Source: Neptunicoccus cionae (GTDB taxonomy: Bacteria > Pseudomonadota > Alphaproteobacteria > Rhodobacterales > Rhodobacteraceae). Taken from it: a DNA stretch of 64,000 nt. Under the pieces are notes generated by a model. It worked only from the letters and a program-made list of their open reading frames with translations, did no database searches and had not been told where the DNA came from. Below are positions 44,285-52,926 of the stretch, piece after piece (position 1 is the first letter of the stretch; the number at the start of each line of letters is the position of its first letter). The position numbers and the translations under genes are program-made. The DNA lies in contig NZ_PKOJ01000001.1 of assembly GCF_002860325.1 (NCBI RefSeq), positions 992,001 through 1,056,000 of the forward strand. The letters are read 5' to 3'.

Positions 44285-44359
44285 TGGAGCGGGCGATGAG
44301 ATTCGAACTCACGACCCTAACCTTGGCAAGGTTATGCTCTACCCCTGAGCTACGCCCGC
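44285..44359 (-). tRNA. tRNA-Gly (anticodon GCC), copy 2 in transcription order
   Basis: 75 bases including an encoded CCA. The acceptor stem is GCGGGCG/CGCCCGC, the D arm GCTCAGGGGTAGAGC, the anticodon loop TTGCCAA on a TAACC/GGTTA stem, and the T arm GTGAGTTCGAATCTCAT. The anticodon GCC reads GGC/GGU glycine codons. Confidence 0.97.
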
Positions 44360-44434
44360 GTCCTTTTCGTGTGGCAGCGTATAGCCAGAAACCCGGACCC
44401 TGTACAAGGGGAAAGAATGTCGAACACCGAAAAC

Positions 44435-44463
44435 ACAAAAGGCCACCCGAAGGCGGCCTTTGT
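44435..44463 (-). terminator. Terminator of upstream tRNA-Gly copy
   Basis: The same hairpin as at 44229-44257, lying between the two tRNA genes, so each copy may be an independent unit. Confidence 0.75.
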
Positions 44464-44490
44464 ATCATCCTGCCGGAGCAGGTTACGAAT

Positions 44491-44565
44491 TGGAGCGGGC
44501 GATGAGATTCGAACTCACGACCCTAACCTTGGCAAGGTTATGCTCTACCCCTGAGCTACGCCCGC
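44491..44565 (-). tRNA. tRNA-Gly (anticodon GCC), copy 1 in transcription order
   Basis: 75 bases, identical to the copy 206 bp away, with an encoded CCA. The flanks are also nearly identical, so the pair arose by a recent tandem duplication of about 200 bp covering promoter-side sequence, tRNA and terminator. Confidence 0.97.
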
Positions 44566-44660
44566 GTCCCTTTCGTGTGGCAGCGTATAGCGAGAAACAG
44601 AGACCCTGCACAAGGGAAAAATGAACAAAAAATCGAAAAAAGATCACTTGTCTGCAAACG

Positions 44661-45488
44661 CTAGGAAACAGGGGTTTCTGTGTGGGTGTGCAAGGTCTCC
44701 TGCACCAGATCGAAGTCTTCTGAATGCACGATGATCCCGTCATCTGTCAGCAGGATAACCCCGTAAGCCGCAGGTTCCGTGGTGCCCAGTGTCATTTCGG
44801 CGGTATCAATCGCCAGAGGCATCTGGTGGCAGGTGCTCTTCAGCATGGAAAAGCCGAATCCGTCCCAGTGTCCTGAAATCGTGCGGTGGATATGACCACA
44901 GATCAGATGCACCGGAACGCCCGAGTCTTTCAGTACGGACAGCAGCCGCGCATCATCGCGCATCCGTATCTGGTCCATTCCCTTGAACCCCACCCTAAAC
45001 GGCGGATGGTGGGAAAACAGGGCAACCCGCTGCCCCGCCGCTTTCGCCTCTGAGAGCTGACTTGTCAGCCAATCAAACCGCTGGTCACAATAAGCGCCGA
45101 AATGGGCGTAGGAGACCACAGGGGGCCCGAACAGCGTGTCGAGCGTCAGAACCCGCACAGGTCCGTAGGTGTGGCTGGTCTGGAGGAAACCCGCAGCATC
45201 ACAAACAGCCTGTGGCAACTTTTGAACCAGATTGTCCCGCACATCGTGGTTGCCTGCCATCAGCGTGACGGGGACGGAAACATCCTGCAGGATGCGTTGC
45301 ACGCGGTCGTATTCTTCCGGCGCGCCGGTATCGGCAAGATCGCCCATCAAAATGATGCGCTCCGCGTCTGGGTGGTGGCGCAATCCATGGTCCAGCGCCC
45401 GTTGGAATTGCTCAAACGGATCAAGTCCGATGATCTTCTGGCCTTCGGGTTTCATATGAATGTCGGTGAAGGCCAGAAGTTTGTGCAT
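44661..45488 (-). CDS. Metallophosphoesterase, CpdA-like cyclic nucleotide phosphodiesterase
   Basis: Calcineurin-type phosphoesterase of 275 residues with the full metal-ligand set: FTDIHM (D-x-H), LMGDLADTG (GD), AGNHDVR (GNHD), FSHHPPF (H) and CGHIHRT (GHxH). The pattern matches class III cAMP phosphodiesterases, but related enzymes cleave other phosphodiesters. Its start lies 4 bp after the pyruvate carboxylase stop, so it is probably co-transcribed with pyc. Confidence 0.85.
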   Translation of the reverse strand: MHKLLAFTDIHMKPEGQKIIGLDPFEQFQRALDHGLRHHPDAERIILMGDLADTGAPEEYDRVQRILQDVSVPVTLMAGNHDVRDNLVQKLPQAVCDAAGFLQTSHTYGPVRVLTLDTLFGPPVVSYAHFGAYCDQRFDWLTSQLSEAKAAGQRVALFSHHPPFRVGFKGMDQIRMRDDARLLSVLKDSGVPVHLICGHIHRTISGHWDGFGFSMLKSTCHQMPLAIDTAEMTLGTTEPAAYGVILLTDDGIIVHSEDFDLVQETLHTHTETPVS

Positions 45489-45492
45489 AAGG

Positions 45493-48400
45493 TCAGGTCT
45501 CGAATTCGATTAACAGATCTTTTGCGTCAACCTGCGATCCGGCTGGCGCATGAACGGCTTTGATTGTGCCGTCCGTTTCCGCGTAAATACCAGTTTCCAT
45601 TTTCATGGCTTCAATGGTCAGCAACATATCGCCCGATTTCACCGCCTGTCCAGCACTCACCACCACAGAAGAGATCACACCGGGCATCGGAGCGCCGATA
45701 TGGGCAGGGTTTCCGGCCTCGGCCTTGGCCCGTTTGGCCGAAGTTGCAGCCGCTTTGCGATCGGTGACACGCACGGTGCGCGGCTGGCCGTTCAGCTCAA
45801 AGAACACCCGCGCCTCGCCGCCTTCATCGGTTTCACCCACAGCTTGGAGGCGGATTTCCAGCGTCTTGCCCGGGTCAATCTCTGCGCTGATCTGTTCGCC
45901 CGGCTCCATCCCGTAAAAGAAGGTGCGAGTGGGCAATGTACGCACAGGGCCATAGGTGCGGTGGCGGCCCATGTAATCCAGAAAGACCTTGGGGTACATC
46001 AGATAGCCGTTCAGGTCCTCACCGTCCACTTCGTAGCCTTCCAGCTCGGCAGAAAGTTCAGCACGGACCTCGTCCAGATCAACAGGCTGCATGTGTGCGC
46101 CCGGACGGGTGGTGGCAGGGGTGTCGCCTTTCAGGATCTTGGCTTGCAGTTTCGGTGGAAAGCCCCCCGGAGGCTGGCCGAGGTTGCCGCGCATCATATC
46201 GACGACACTGTCGGGAAAGGCCACGTCTGTCTTGGGGTTCTCTACTTCGGCACGGGTCAGGTTCTGGCTGACCATCATCAGCGCCATATCCCCAACCACT
46301 TTGGAGCTGGGCGTTACCTTTACAATATCACCGAACATCTGGTTCACATCCGCATAGGTCTGGGCGACCTCGTGCCAGCGGTCCTCTAGCCCCAAGGAAC
46401 GGGCCTGTGCCTTGAGGTTGGTAAACTGGCCGCCGGGCATTTCGTGCAGGTAGACTTCGGACGCGGGGGACATCAGACCGGATTCAAAGGCCGCGTATTG
46501 GCCGCGAACCCCTTCCCAGTAATCCGAAATCTCGCGCACGGCCTTGATGTCCAGTCCGGTGTCGCGGTCGGTGTGGCGCAGGGCCTCTACGATGGAGCCA
46601 AGACAAGGCTGGGAGGTGCCACCGGAGAACGCATCCATCGCTGCATCAACCGCATCTACACCGGCTTCGGCCGCGGCGAGCACTGTGGCCCCGGCAATGC
46701 CAGAGGTGTCATGGGTGTGGAAATGGATCGGCAGGCCAACCTCTTCCTTCAGCGCCTTGACCAGAACGCGGGCGGCTGCGGGTTTCAGCAAGCCAGCCAT
46801 GTCTTTCAGGCCAATCAGATGGGCACCTGCGGCTTTCAGTTCCTTACCCATATTGACGTAGTAGTTCAGATCATACTTGGCGCGGTCCGCATCCAGAATA
46901 TCGCCGGTGTAACAGATTGTGGCCTCACAGATTTTGCCGCTTTCTACAACGGCATCCATCGCAACGCGCATGTTTTCCACCCAGTTCAGGCTGTCAAACA
47001 CGCGGAACACATCAACGCCGGTTTCTGCGGCCTGACGGACAAATTCCTGCACCACATTATCGGGGTAGTTGGTGTAGCCCACGCCATTGCTGGCCCGTAG
47101 CAGCATTTGGGTCATCAGGTTGGGCATACGGGCCCGCAGATCCCGCAGGCGCTGCCACGGGCATTCCTGCAAGAACCGGTAGGCCACGTCAAAGGTCGCA
47201 CCACCCCAGCATTCCATGCTGAACAGTTGCGGCAGGTTGTGGGAATAGGCTTCGGCCACCGCGATCATATCGTGGGAGCGCATCCGCGTCGCCAGCAGGG
47301 ACTGGTGCCCGTCGCGCATGGTGGTGTCTGTCAGCAGCAGTTGTTTTTGTTCGCCGAGCCAGTCCACTACGGCCTGTGCGCCCTTATCTTCCAGCAGGTT
47401 GCGGGTGCCATAGGCCGGAGCATCCGCGCGGTTCGCGGGGGGCTTGGGTGCCTTGGCGGTGGCCGCGGGTTTAGGGCGGCCTTCCACATCGGGATGACCG
47501 TTTACGGTTATGTCGGCCACATAGGTCAGGATCTTCGTCGCACGGTCACGGCGTTTTTTGAACCGGAACAGCTCGGGCGTGGAGTCGATGAATTTGGTGG
47601 TATAGCTGTTGTCCAGAAATGTCGGATGTTTCAGCAGGTTTTCCACAAAGGCAATGTTTGTAGACACACCGCGAATACGGAACTCCCGCAGGGCGCGGTC
47701 CATACGGGCAATAGCCTCGGTCGGGGTCGGGGCCCATGCAGTGACTTTTTCAAGAAGGGAGTCGTAATAGCGGGTGATGACCGCGCCGGAATAGGCGGTG
47801 CCGCCGTCCAGACGGATCCCCATGCCGGTCGCGCCGCGATAGGCGGTGATGCGGCCGTAATCGGGGATAAAGTTGTTCTGCGGGTCTTCGGTTGTCACAC
47901 GGCACTGCATGGCATGGCCGCGCAATTGCACGTCCGCCTGACTGGCAACACCGGTGGCTTCGGCAAGTGTCGCACCCTCGGCAATCTTGATCTGGCTGCG
48001 CACAATATCAATGCCGGTGACTTCTTCGGTGACGGTATGTTCCACCTGCACGCGGGGGTTGACCTCGATAAAGAAGAACTCCTGCGTATCCATATCCATC
48101 AGGAATTCGACAGTGCCGGCACATTCATAGCCGACATGGGCGCAAATCTTGCGGCCCAATGCGCAAAGTTCCTCGCGCTGTTCTTGCGACAGATAGGGGG
48201 CAGGGGCACGTTCGACCACTTTCTGGTTGCGCCGCTGGACCGAGCAGTCCCGCTCCCACAAGTGATAAATCTCGCCGTGCTGGTCGCCAAGGATCTGAAC
48301 CTCCACGTGGCGGGCACGCTGTACGAGCCGTTCAAGATAACCTTCACCGTTGCCAAAGGCGGCTTCCGCCTCGCGGCGGCCTTCCAGCACCTTTTCTTCC

Positions 48401-48939
48401 AGTTCGTCCGGAGACATGATGGGCCGCATTCCGCGACCGCCGCCGCCCCAGCTTGCCTTGAGCATGAAGGGATAACCCACTTCGGCGGCCATTCGATGGA
48501 CTTCATCCATGTCGTCGGGCAGCACTTCGGTGGCCGGAACAACCGGCACGCCAGCCTCGATCGCAACACGCCGCGCGCTGGCCTTGTCCCCAAGCTGACG
48601 CATGGTTTTCGCCTTGGGGCCGATGAAAGTAATGCCCGCATCGGTGCAGGCATCAACAAAATCGGGGTTTTCCGACAGCAGCCCATAGCCCGGATGAATT
48701 GCATCAGCGCCGCTCATCTTGGCGACGCGGATGATTTCCTCAATCGACAAATAGGCGGCAACGGGGCCAAGCCCTTCTCCGATTTTGTAGGCTTCATCCG
48801 CCTTGAACCGATGCAACCCCAGCTTGTCTTCCTCGGCATAAACGGCCACCGTCCGTTTTCCCATCTCATTGGCGGCACGCATAATGCGAATGGCGATTTC
48901 ACCACGGTTGGCAATCAGGATTTTGGAGAAGTTTTTCAT
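45493..48939 (-). CDS. pyc: Pyruvate carboxylase
   Basis: Biotin enzyme making oxaloacetate from pyruvate, bicarbonate and ATP (anaplerosis). It has 1148 residues in one chain. The biotin carboxylase domain is about 1-460 (MKNFSKILIANRGEIAIRIMRAA; GGGGRGMR loop). The carboxyltransferase domain is about 535-830 (TDTTMRDGHQSLLATRMR; MECWGGATFDVAYRFL). It is followed by the PC tetramerisation region and the C-terminal biotinyl domain with EAMKMET (biotinyl Lys about 1113). It is followed 4 bp later by the metallophosphoesterase gene. Confidence 0.97.
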   Translation of the reverse strand: MKNFSKILIANRGEIAIRIMRAANEMGKRTVAVYAEEDKLGLHRFKADEAYKIGEGLGPVAAYLSIEEIIRVAKMSGADAIHPGYGLLSENPDFVDACTDAGITFIGPKAKTMRQLGDKASARRVAIEAGVPVVPATEVLPDDMDEVHRMAAEVGYPFMLKASWGGGGRGMRPIMSPDELEEKVLEGRREAEAAFGNGEGYLERLVQRARHVEVQILGDQHGEIYHLWERDCSVQRRNQKVVERAPAPYLSQEQREELCALGRKICAHVGYECAGTVEFLMDMDTQEFFFIEVNPRVQVEHTVTEEVTGIDIVRSQIKIAEGATLAEATGVASQADVQLRGHAMQCRVTTEDPQNNFIPDYGRITAYRGATGMGIRLDGGTAYSGAVITRYYDSLLEKVTAWAPTPTEAIARMDRALREFRIRGVSTNIAFVENLLKHPTFLDNSYTTKFIDSTPELFRFKKRRDRATKILTYVADITVNGHPDVEGRPKPAATAKAPKPPANRADAPAYGTRNLLEDKGAQAVVDWLGEQKQLLLTDTTMRDGHQSLLATRMRSHDMIAVAEAYSHNLPQLFSMECWGGATFDVAYRFLQECPWQRLRDLRARMPNLMTQMLLRASNGVGYTNYPDNVVQEFVRQAAETGVDVFRVFDSLNWVENMRVAMDAVVESGKICEATICYTGDILDADRAKYDLNYYVNMGKELKAAGAHLIGLKDMAGLLKPAAARVLVKALKEEVGLPIHFHTHDTSGIAGATVLAAAEAGVDAVDAAMDAFSGGTSQPCLGSIVEALRHTDRDTGLDIKAVREISDYWEGVRGQYAAFESGLMSPASEVYLHEMPGGQFTNLKAQARSLGLEDRWHEVAQTYADVNQMFGDIVKVTPSSKVVGDMALMMVSQNLTRAEVENPKTDVAFPDSVVDMMRGNLGQPPGGFPPKLQAKILKGDTPATTRPGAHMQPVDLDEVRAELSAELEGYEVDGEDLNGYLMYPKVFLDYMGRHRTYGPVRTLPTRTFFYGMEPGEQISAEIDPGKTLEIRLQAVGETDEGGEARVFFELNGQPRTVRVTDRKAAATSAKRAKAEAGNPAHIGAPMPGVISSVVVSAGQAVKSGDMLLTIEAMKMETGIYAETDGTIKAVHAPAGSQVDAKDLLIEFET

Positions 48940-48968
48940 CTGGGCTTGGTCCTTTTCGGGCTGGCCTG

Positions 48969-48990
48969 TGTCAATTCTGACAATTCGTCA
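48969..48990. promoter_or_regulatory. Overlapping TGACA-type dyads upstream of pyc
   Basis: TGTCA-ATTC-TGACA (48969-48982) overlaps TGAC-AATTC-GTCA (48978-48990), giving half-sites every nine bases about 30-50 bp before the pyc start. This is a possible operator or a promoter-region repeat. Confidence 0.3.
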
Positions 48991-49131
48991 CAAATGGGTA
49001 ACGTGGAAAATGCTGCAGTGCAACAAAAGCGATATTTTTGTGCAGATCTTTCAAGGTTGTTTTGATATTCGGGTGGAACATTTTGTGAACACGCGCTTTA
49101 ACTTGTGCAGGGATGGGAGTAAGATACCTCA

Positions 49132-51510
49132 ATGAGCAATTGGGAAGAATCAGACGCCTTTGAGGCGGCCGCCGCAGTTCCTTTGTCGCAGCGTGCCATG
49201 GCGGCACGTCCTGCGCCCTATCTGGACGGGTTGAATCCGGCACAAAGGGACGCTGTCGAAACGCTGGACGGGCCGGTTTTGATGCTGGCCGGTGCGGGAA
49301 CCGGCAAGACCAAGGCGCTGACGGCGCGGATTGCCTATCTGATGCACACGGGGCGGGCGCAGCCGAATGAAATTCTGGCAGTAACCTTTACCAACAAGGC
49401 CGCGCGGGAAATGAAGAACCGCGTGGGCGGCCTGCTTGGTGAAATGGTCGAAGGCATGCCGTGGCTTGGTACGTTCCACAGTCTGTGCGTGAAACTGCTG
49501 CGCCGCCATGCCGAACTGGTGGGGTTGAAAAGCAACTTTACCATTCTGGATACGGACGACCAGATCCGTCTGTTAAAACAGCTCATTCAGGCCGAACACA
49601 TTGATGACAAACGCTGGCCGGCCCGGATGCTGGCAGGGTTGATTGACGGTTGGAAAAACCGTGCCCTCACGCCGGACAAGGTTCCGGGCGCCGAAGCGGG
49701 GGCCTTTAACAACAAGGGCAGCGATCTCTACGAGGCCTATCAAAACCGCCTTAAGGTGCTGAACGCCTGTGATTTCGGCGATCTGCTGCTGCATATGGTG
49801 GTAATCTTCCAGAAGTACCCCGATGTGCTGGCCAAATACCAGAAATGGTTCCGCTACATTCTGGTGGACGAATATCAGGATACCAACGTAGCCCAATATC
49901 TGTGGCTGCGCCTGTTGGCGGCGGAGCATAAGAACATCTGCTGTGTCGGGGATGACGACCAGTCGATCTATGGCTGGCGCGGGGCGGAAGTGGGCAACAT
50001 CCTGCGGTTTGAGAAGGATTTTCCGGGCGCCAAGACCGTGCGGCTGGAACAGAACTATCGTTCGACGCCCCATATTCTGGGGGCGGCCTCCGGTGTGATC
50101 GCGGGCAATGAAAACCGCCTTGGCAAAACGCTCTGGACCGACCGGCCCGAGGGCGAGAAGGTCCGCCTCATCGGCCATTGGGACGGCGAGGAAGAGGCCC
50201 GCTGGATCGGTGAGGAAATCGAGAATTTCCAGCGTGGCACACGGGGGCATGATCCGATCAGTCCCGAGAGCATGGCGATTCTCGTGCGTGCCTCCCATCA
50301 GATGCGCGCGTTTGAAGACCGTTTCCTGACCATTGGTCTGCCTTACCGCGTAATTGGTGGTCCGCGATTCTATGAACGGATGGAAATCCGCGATGCGATG
50401 GCTTATTTCCGCGTGGCCGTCAGCCCCGACGATGCGCTCGCGTTTGAGAGGATCGTCAACACGCCCAAGCGGGGAATCGGGGACAAGGCCCAGCAAATCA
50501 TCCAGATGGCCGCCCGTGAAAACGGTGTCAGCCTGCTGGAAGGGGCGCGAATCGTGGTCTCCCAAGGCGGATTATCTGCGAAAGCCCGCGCCGCCTTGCG
50601 TGAACTTATCGAAGGGTTCGACCGCTGGTCCGCCCTGATCCGTGAGGACAAGACCAGCCACATCGAAATTGCCGAGCAGATGCTCGAAGAATCGGGCTAT
50701 ACCGACCACTGGCGCAACGACAAAACGCCCGAAGCACCGGGGCGACTGGAAAACCTCAAAGAACTGGTAAAGGCGCTGGAAGAGTTCGAAAACCTGCAAG
50801 GGTTTCTGGAACATGTCAGCCTGATCATGGAAAACGAACAGGAAGACGACGTGGAAAAGGTCAGCATCATGACCCTTCACGCGGCCAAAGGTCTGGAATT
50901 TCCTGTGGTGTTTCTGCCCGGCTGGGAAGACGGGTTGTTCCCTTCGCAACGCTCTATGGATGAAACCGGCCTCAAGGGGGTAGAGGAAGAACGCCGCCTT
51001 GCCTATGTGGGAATCACCCGTGCCGAGGCATTCTGTACCATCAGCTTTGCCGCAAACCGGCGGGTGTTCGGGCAGTGGCAGTCCTCTTTGCCAAGCCGCT
51101 TCATTGATGAATTGCCTGAAGAACACGTTGATGTGCTGACACCGCCCGGTCTGTACGGGGGCGGTTTCGGTGCTGCTGCCAGCAGCCAGACGTTTGACGG
51201 GGTCAGCAAGGGCTCTGACCTGATGGACAAGGCCAGCCGTGCGGATGCCTATAATTCACCGGGTTGGAAACGGATGCAGGCGCGGTCCAGTCAACGTGGA
51301 ACATCGCAACCGCGTGAAGCCAAAGGGCTGGTGATCGACAGCAAGGCGGTTTCGGTTCATCAGCTTGGCGACCGCGTGTTCCACCAGAAATTCGGCTATG
51401 GTGCGGTAACCGGGATCGAAGGGGACAAACTGGAAGTCTCTTTCGAAAAGGCCGGCGTGAAAAAAGTCGTCGCAAGCTTTGTCACCAGTGCGGATGATAT
51501 TCCGTTTTAA
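49132..51510 (+). CDS. UvrD/PcrA-family ATP-dependent DNA helicase
   Basis: SF1A 3'-5' helicase of 792 residues, consistent with UvrD/PcrA (roughly 720-780). Motifs: Q motif LNPAQRDAV, Walker A AGAGTGKTKAL near residue 53, motif Ia AVTFTNKAAREMKNR, motif II VDEYQDTN, motif III GDDDQSIYGWRGAE, motif IV LEQNYRST, motif V VSIMTLHAAKGLEFPVVFLPGWEDGLFPSQRS and motif VI EERRLAYVGITRA. The C-terminal Tudor-like domain (HQKFGYGAVTGIEGDKLEVSFEKAGVKKVVASFV) binds RNA polymerase in PcrA/UvrD. Role: nucleotide excision and mismatch repair, and clearing stalled polymerase. Confidence 0.94.
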   Translation: MSNWEESDAFEAAAAVPLSQRAMAARPAPYLDGLNPAQRDAVETLDGPVLMLAGAGTGKTKALTARIAYLMHTGRAQPNEILAVTFTNKAAREMKNRVGGLLGEMVEGMPWLGTFHSLCVKLLRRHAELVGLKSNFTILDTDDQIRLLKQLIQAEHIDDKRWPARMLAGLIDGWKNRALTPDKVPGAEAGAFNNKGSDLYEAYQNRLKVLNACDFGDLLLHMVVIFQKYPDVLAKYQKWFRYILVDEYQDTNVAQYLWLRLLAAEHKNICCVGDDDQSIYGWRGAEVGNILRFEKDFPGAKTVRLEQNYRSTPHILGAASGVIAGNENRLGKTLWTDRPEGEKVRLIGHWDGEEEARWIGEEIENFQRGTRGHDPISPESMAILVRASHQMRAFEDRFLTIGLPYRVIGGPRFYERMEIRDAMAYFRVAVSPDDALAFERIVNTPKRGIGDKAQQIIQMAARENGVSLLEGARIVVSQGGLSAKARAALRELIEGFDRWSALIREDKTSHIEIAEQMLEESGYTDHWRNDKTPEAPGRLENLKELVKALEEFENLQGFLEHVSLIMENEQEDDVEKVSIMTLHAAKGLEFPVVFLPGWEDGLFPSQRSMDETGLKGVEEERRLAYVGITRAEAFCTISFAANRRVFGQWQSSLPSRFIDELPEEHVDVLTPPGLYGGGFGAAASSQTFDGVSKGSDLMDKASRADAYNSPGWKRMQARSSQRGTSQPREAKGLVIDSKAVSVHQLGDRVFHQKFGYGAVTGIEGDKLEVSFEKAGVKKVVASFVTSADDIPF

Positions 51511-51538
51511 ACAAGCTTTTTCTGATCCGGACAAACAA

Positions 51539-51569
51539 AAAGGCGCTGCGGATCGACCGCAGCGCCTTT
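51539..51569. terminator. Bidirectional terminator (uvrD / DUF1127 gene)
   Basis: A 13-bp perfect stem AAAGGCGCTGCGG / CCGCAGCGCCTTT with loop ATCGA. U-runs follow on both strands. Confidence 0.9.
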
Positions 51570-51577
51570 GTTCAATT

Positions 51578-51589
51578 CCCTCGGGAGGG
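51578..51589 (-). ncRNA. CCTCCC-containing palindrome in the DUF1127 3' UTR
   Basis: On the minus strand CCCTCCCGAGGG lies 8 bases after the DUF1127 stop and just before its terminator. It contains the same CCTCCC core as the three hairpins upstream. It may be part of a 3'-UTR-derived small RNA; as drawn it is a short self-complementary element. Confidence 0.35.
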
Positions 51590-51596
51590 AGCGTTT

Positions 51597-51812
51597 TTAT
51601 ACGCCGTAAACCGCTGTGCGGGCAACGTATTTGATTTCGCAACGGGCAATGCCCAGATCGTCCAGTTCGCGTGTAGACAGGGCGGAAAGCTGTGTCACGG
51701 TTGCGCGGTACTGGCGCATTTGAACGGCTGCGTGGAAAGCGTCTGCAATAGAAGCGCGCAGGTTTGCGAAGAATGTGTCACGTGTGTTTGTATTCGTAGT
51801 GATCGAAGCCAT
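51597..51812 (-). CDS. DUF1127 domain small protein
   Basis: A 71-residue basic/helical protein. 'YRATVTQLSALSTRELDDLGIARCEIKYVARTAVYG' is the DUF1127 (YjiS-like) motif L-x-x-L-x-x-x-x-L-x-D-[IL]-G-[IL]-x-R. Proteins of this family in alphaproteobacteria are small, strongly expressed under stress, and in some cases bind RNA and affect small-RNA processing. The gene lies 140 bp downstream (minus sense) of a cluster of CCTCCC hairpins. A perfect 15-bp palindrome (51915-51929) lies upstream of its promoter region. Confidence 0.9.
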   Translation of the reverse strand: MASITTNTNTRDTFFANLRASIADAFHAAVQMRQYRATVTQLSALSTRELDDLGIARCEIKYVARTAVYGV

Positions 51813-51914
51813 TGGAAGATCCTTTCCGGCGTTATGTATATCTCGTTTCGTGTTCTTGAGCGGAACCTAATCATTCAGGCTCCTCGGAGAAGACCGCATT
51901 TGGTCAAAACCGCT

Positions 51915-51929
51915 ATGCGTTAAACGCAT
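51915..51929. promoter_or_regulatory. Perfect palindrome ATGCGTT-A-AACGCAT
   Basis: A 15-bp dyad (7-1-7) between the small-RNA-like terminator and the DUF1127 gene, 103 bp before its start. It is a candidate operator for DUF1127 expression. Confidence 0.4.
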
Positions 51930-51939
51930 GGATGTCTTT

Positions 51940-52102
51940 TCAAAAAATAAACGGCGGTGCGAGGGAGGGCGCACCGCCGTTATTCTTCGGATCGCCCCAA
52001 CAGGGAGGAAAAAGGCGATCCGTTGGTTCAGCCGATACTGGCTGACAGCTTGGGAGCCTTGTGAAAACTGCCCACTTGCGTGGATTGGGAGGAACTGCAA
52101 GT
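51940..52102 (-). ncRNA. Probable small RNA(s): three tandem hairpins with CCTCCC loops (cuckoo/CcsR-like)
   Basis: Read on the minus strand. Hairpin a is 52102-52074 (arms ACTTGC/GCAAGT, CCTCCC at 52092-52087). Hairpin b is 52021-51989 (perfect arms GGATCGCC/GGCGATCC, CCTCCC at 52008-52003). Hairpin c is 51981-51950 (perfect 12-bp arms AACGGCGGTGCG/CGCACCGCCGTT, loop CCCTCCCT), followed by TTTATTTTTTG as a terminator. Each loop presents an anti-Shine-Dalgarno-like CCTCCC. Known alphaproteobacterial 'cuckoo'/CcsR RNAs share loop-exposed CCUCCUCCC and linkage to a DUF1127 gene. The exact 5' end is not visible; they might be processed from the tupC 3' side. Confidence 0.6.
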
Positions 52103-52224
52103 TTTCAAAGCTCACCGAAGCGTTGAGGCTTATCTAGGGTTTGATCGCCAGATGGGAAAGACCCGTTTGTTCAACCCCGCTATGCAGAATCTGCATGGCT
52201 GTCGCTGCGCGGGGCACCCGTTGA

Positions 52225-52926
52225 TTAAAGCAACTGGCTCTGAAGGAATGACCGGGCCATCTCGTTTTGCGGTGCGGTGAAAAAGGTGGCGGTATCGGCC
52301 TGTTCCAGCATCTGCCCTTTGGAGAAGAACAGAACCCGTCGAGCAATCCGGCGGGTCTGGACAAGGTCATGATTGGACAATAGGACCGGCGTGGTCTTGG
52401 CTGCCTCGATAATCATCGTTTCCATTACCTGACTGGCCGCGGGATCAAGCCCGGCAAAGGGTTCGTCCAGCAACAGGGCACCGGGGCCGGTTACAAGAGC
52501 GCGGGCAAAGCTCATCCGGCGCAACTCACCCCCCGATAGGGTGGCGGCGGGCGCATGGGCGCGGTCTTCCAGCCGCGCCGTGCGTAAAGCTTGTTCGACC
52601 CGTTCCCGCCGCTGGGATTTTCGCAGCCCCCGTGACTGTAACGCAAACTCGATATTTCCAGCGACCGAGCGGCGCAGCACCACGGGGGATTGCAACATGA
52701 CGCCACGGTTTGCGCGGCTGTCCCGGGCGGGCTGCCCCTGCCAGCGCACCGACCCGCGATCCGGTTTCAATGTGCCGTGGCACAGGGCAAGGAACAGGGA
52801 CTTGCCCGCGCCATTCGGCCCGAGCACGGCTGTGATTCCTGACAGTGCCAGATCAAGATCAAGAGGCCCGAGCCTGCGTGTGCCCTTAAAGCTGAGGCTT
52901 GCCCGATCAATCTGCAACCGGATCAT
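52225..52926 (-). CDS. tupC: Tungstate-type ABC transporter ATP-binding protein (TupC-like)
   Basis: ATPase of 233 residues. Walker A GPNGAGKS is near 36-43, the signature LSGGELRRM, and Walker B ALLLDEPFAGLD. It is energy partner of the permease encoded just upstream (4-bp overlap, 52923-52926). The assignment to tungstate rather than molybdate or phosphate comes from the TupB-type permease. The usual receptor gene tupA is not adjacent. The probable small-RNA hairpins follow about 120 bp downstream in the same direction. Confidence 0.8.
   Translation of the reverse strand: MIRLQIDRASLSFKGTRRLGPLDLDLALSGITAVLGPNGAGKSLFLALCHGTLKPDRGSVRWQGQPARDSRANRGVMLQSPVVLRRSVAGNIEFALQSRGLRKSQRRERVEQALRTARLEDRAHAPAATLSGGELRRMSFARALVTGPGALLLDEPFAGLDPAASQVMETMIIEAAKTTPVLLSNHDLVQTRRIARRVLFFSKGQMLEQADTATFFTAPQNEMARSFLQSQLL

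Larger units (their letters stand above)
51813..52224. other. Intergenic region DUF1127 gene / tupC
   Basis: 412 bp with no supported protein gene; the 69-codon + frame at 51928 runs antisense through the hairpins. It contains the DUF1127 promoter region, a palindrome at 51915-51929, and the minus-strand hairpin cluster 51940-52102. A small extra dyad CAGCC-GATACT-GGCTG is at 52029-52044. Confidence 0.7.

Noticed and set aside
47107-49065. Long + frame opposite pyruvate carboxylase
   Set aside because: Antisense shadow of the biotin carboxylase domain; no ribosome site or recognisable domain.
51928-52137. 69-codon + frame beside the DUF1127 gene
   Set aside because: It is antisense to the perfect small-RNA hairpins and has no protein-family features.
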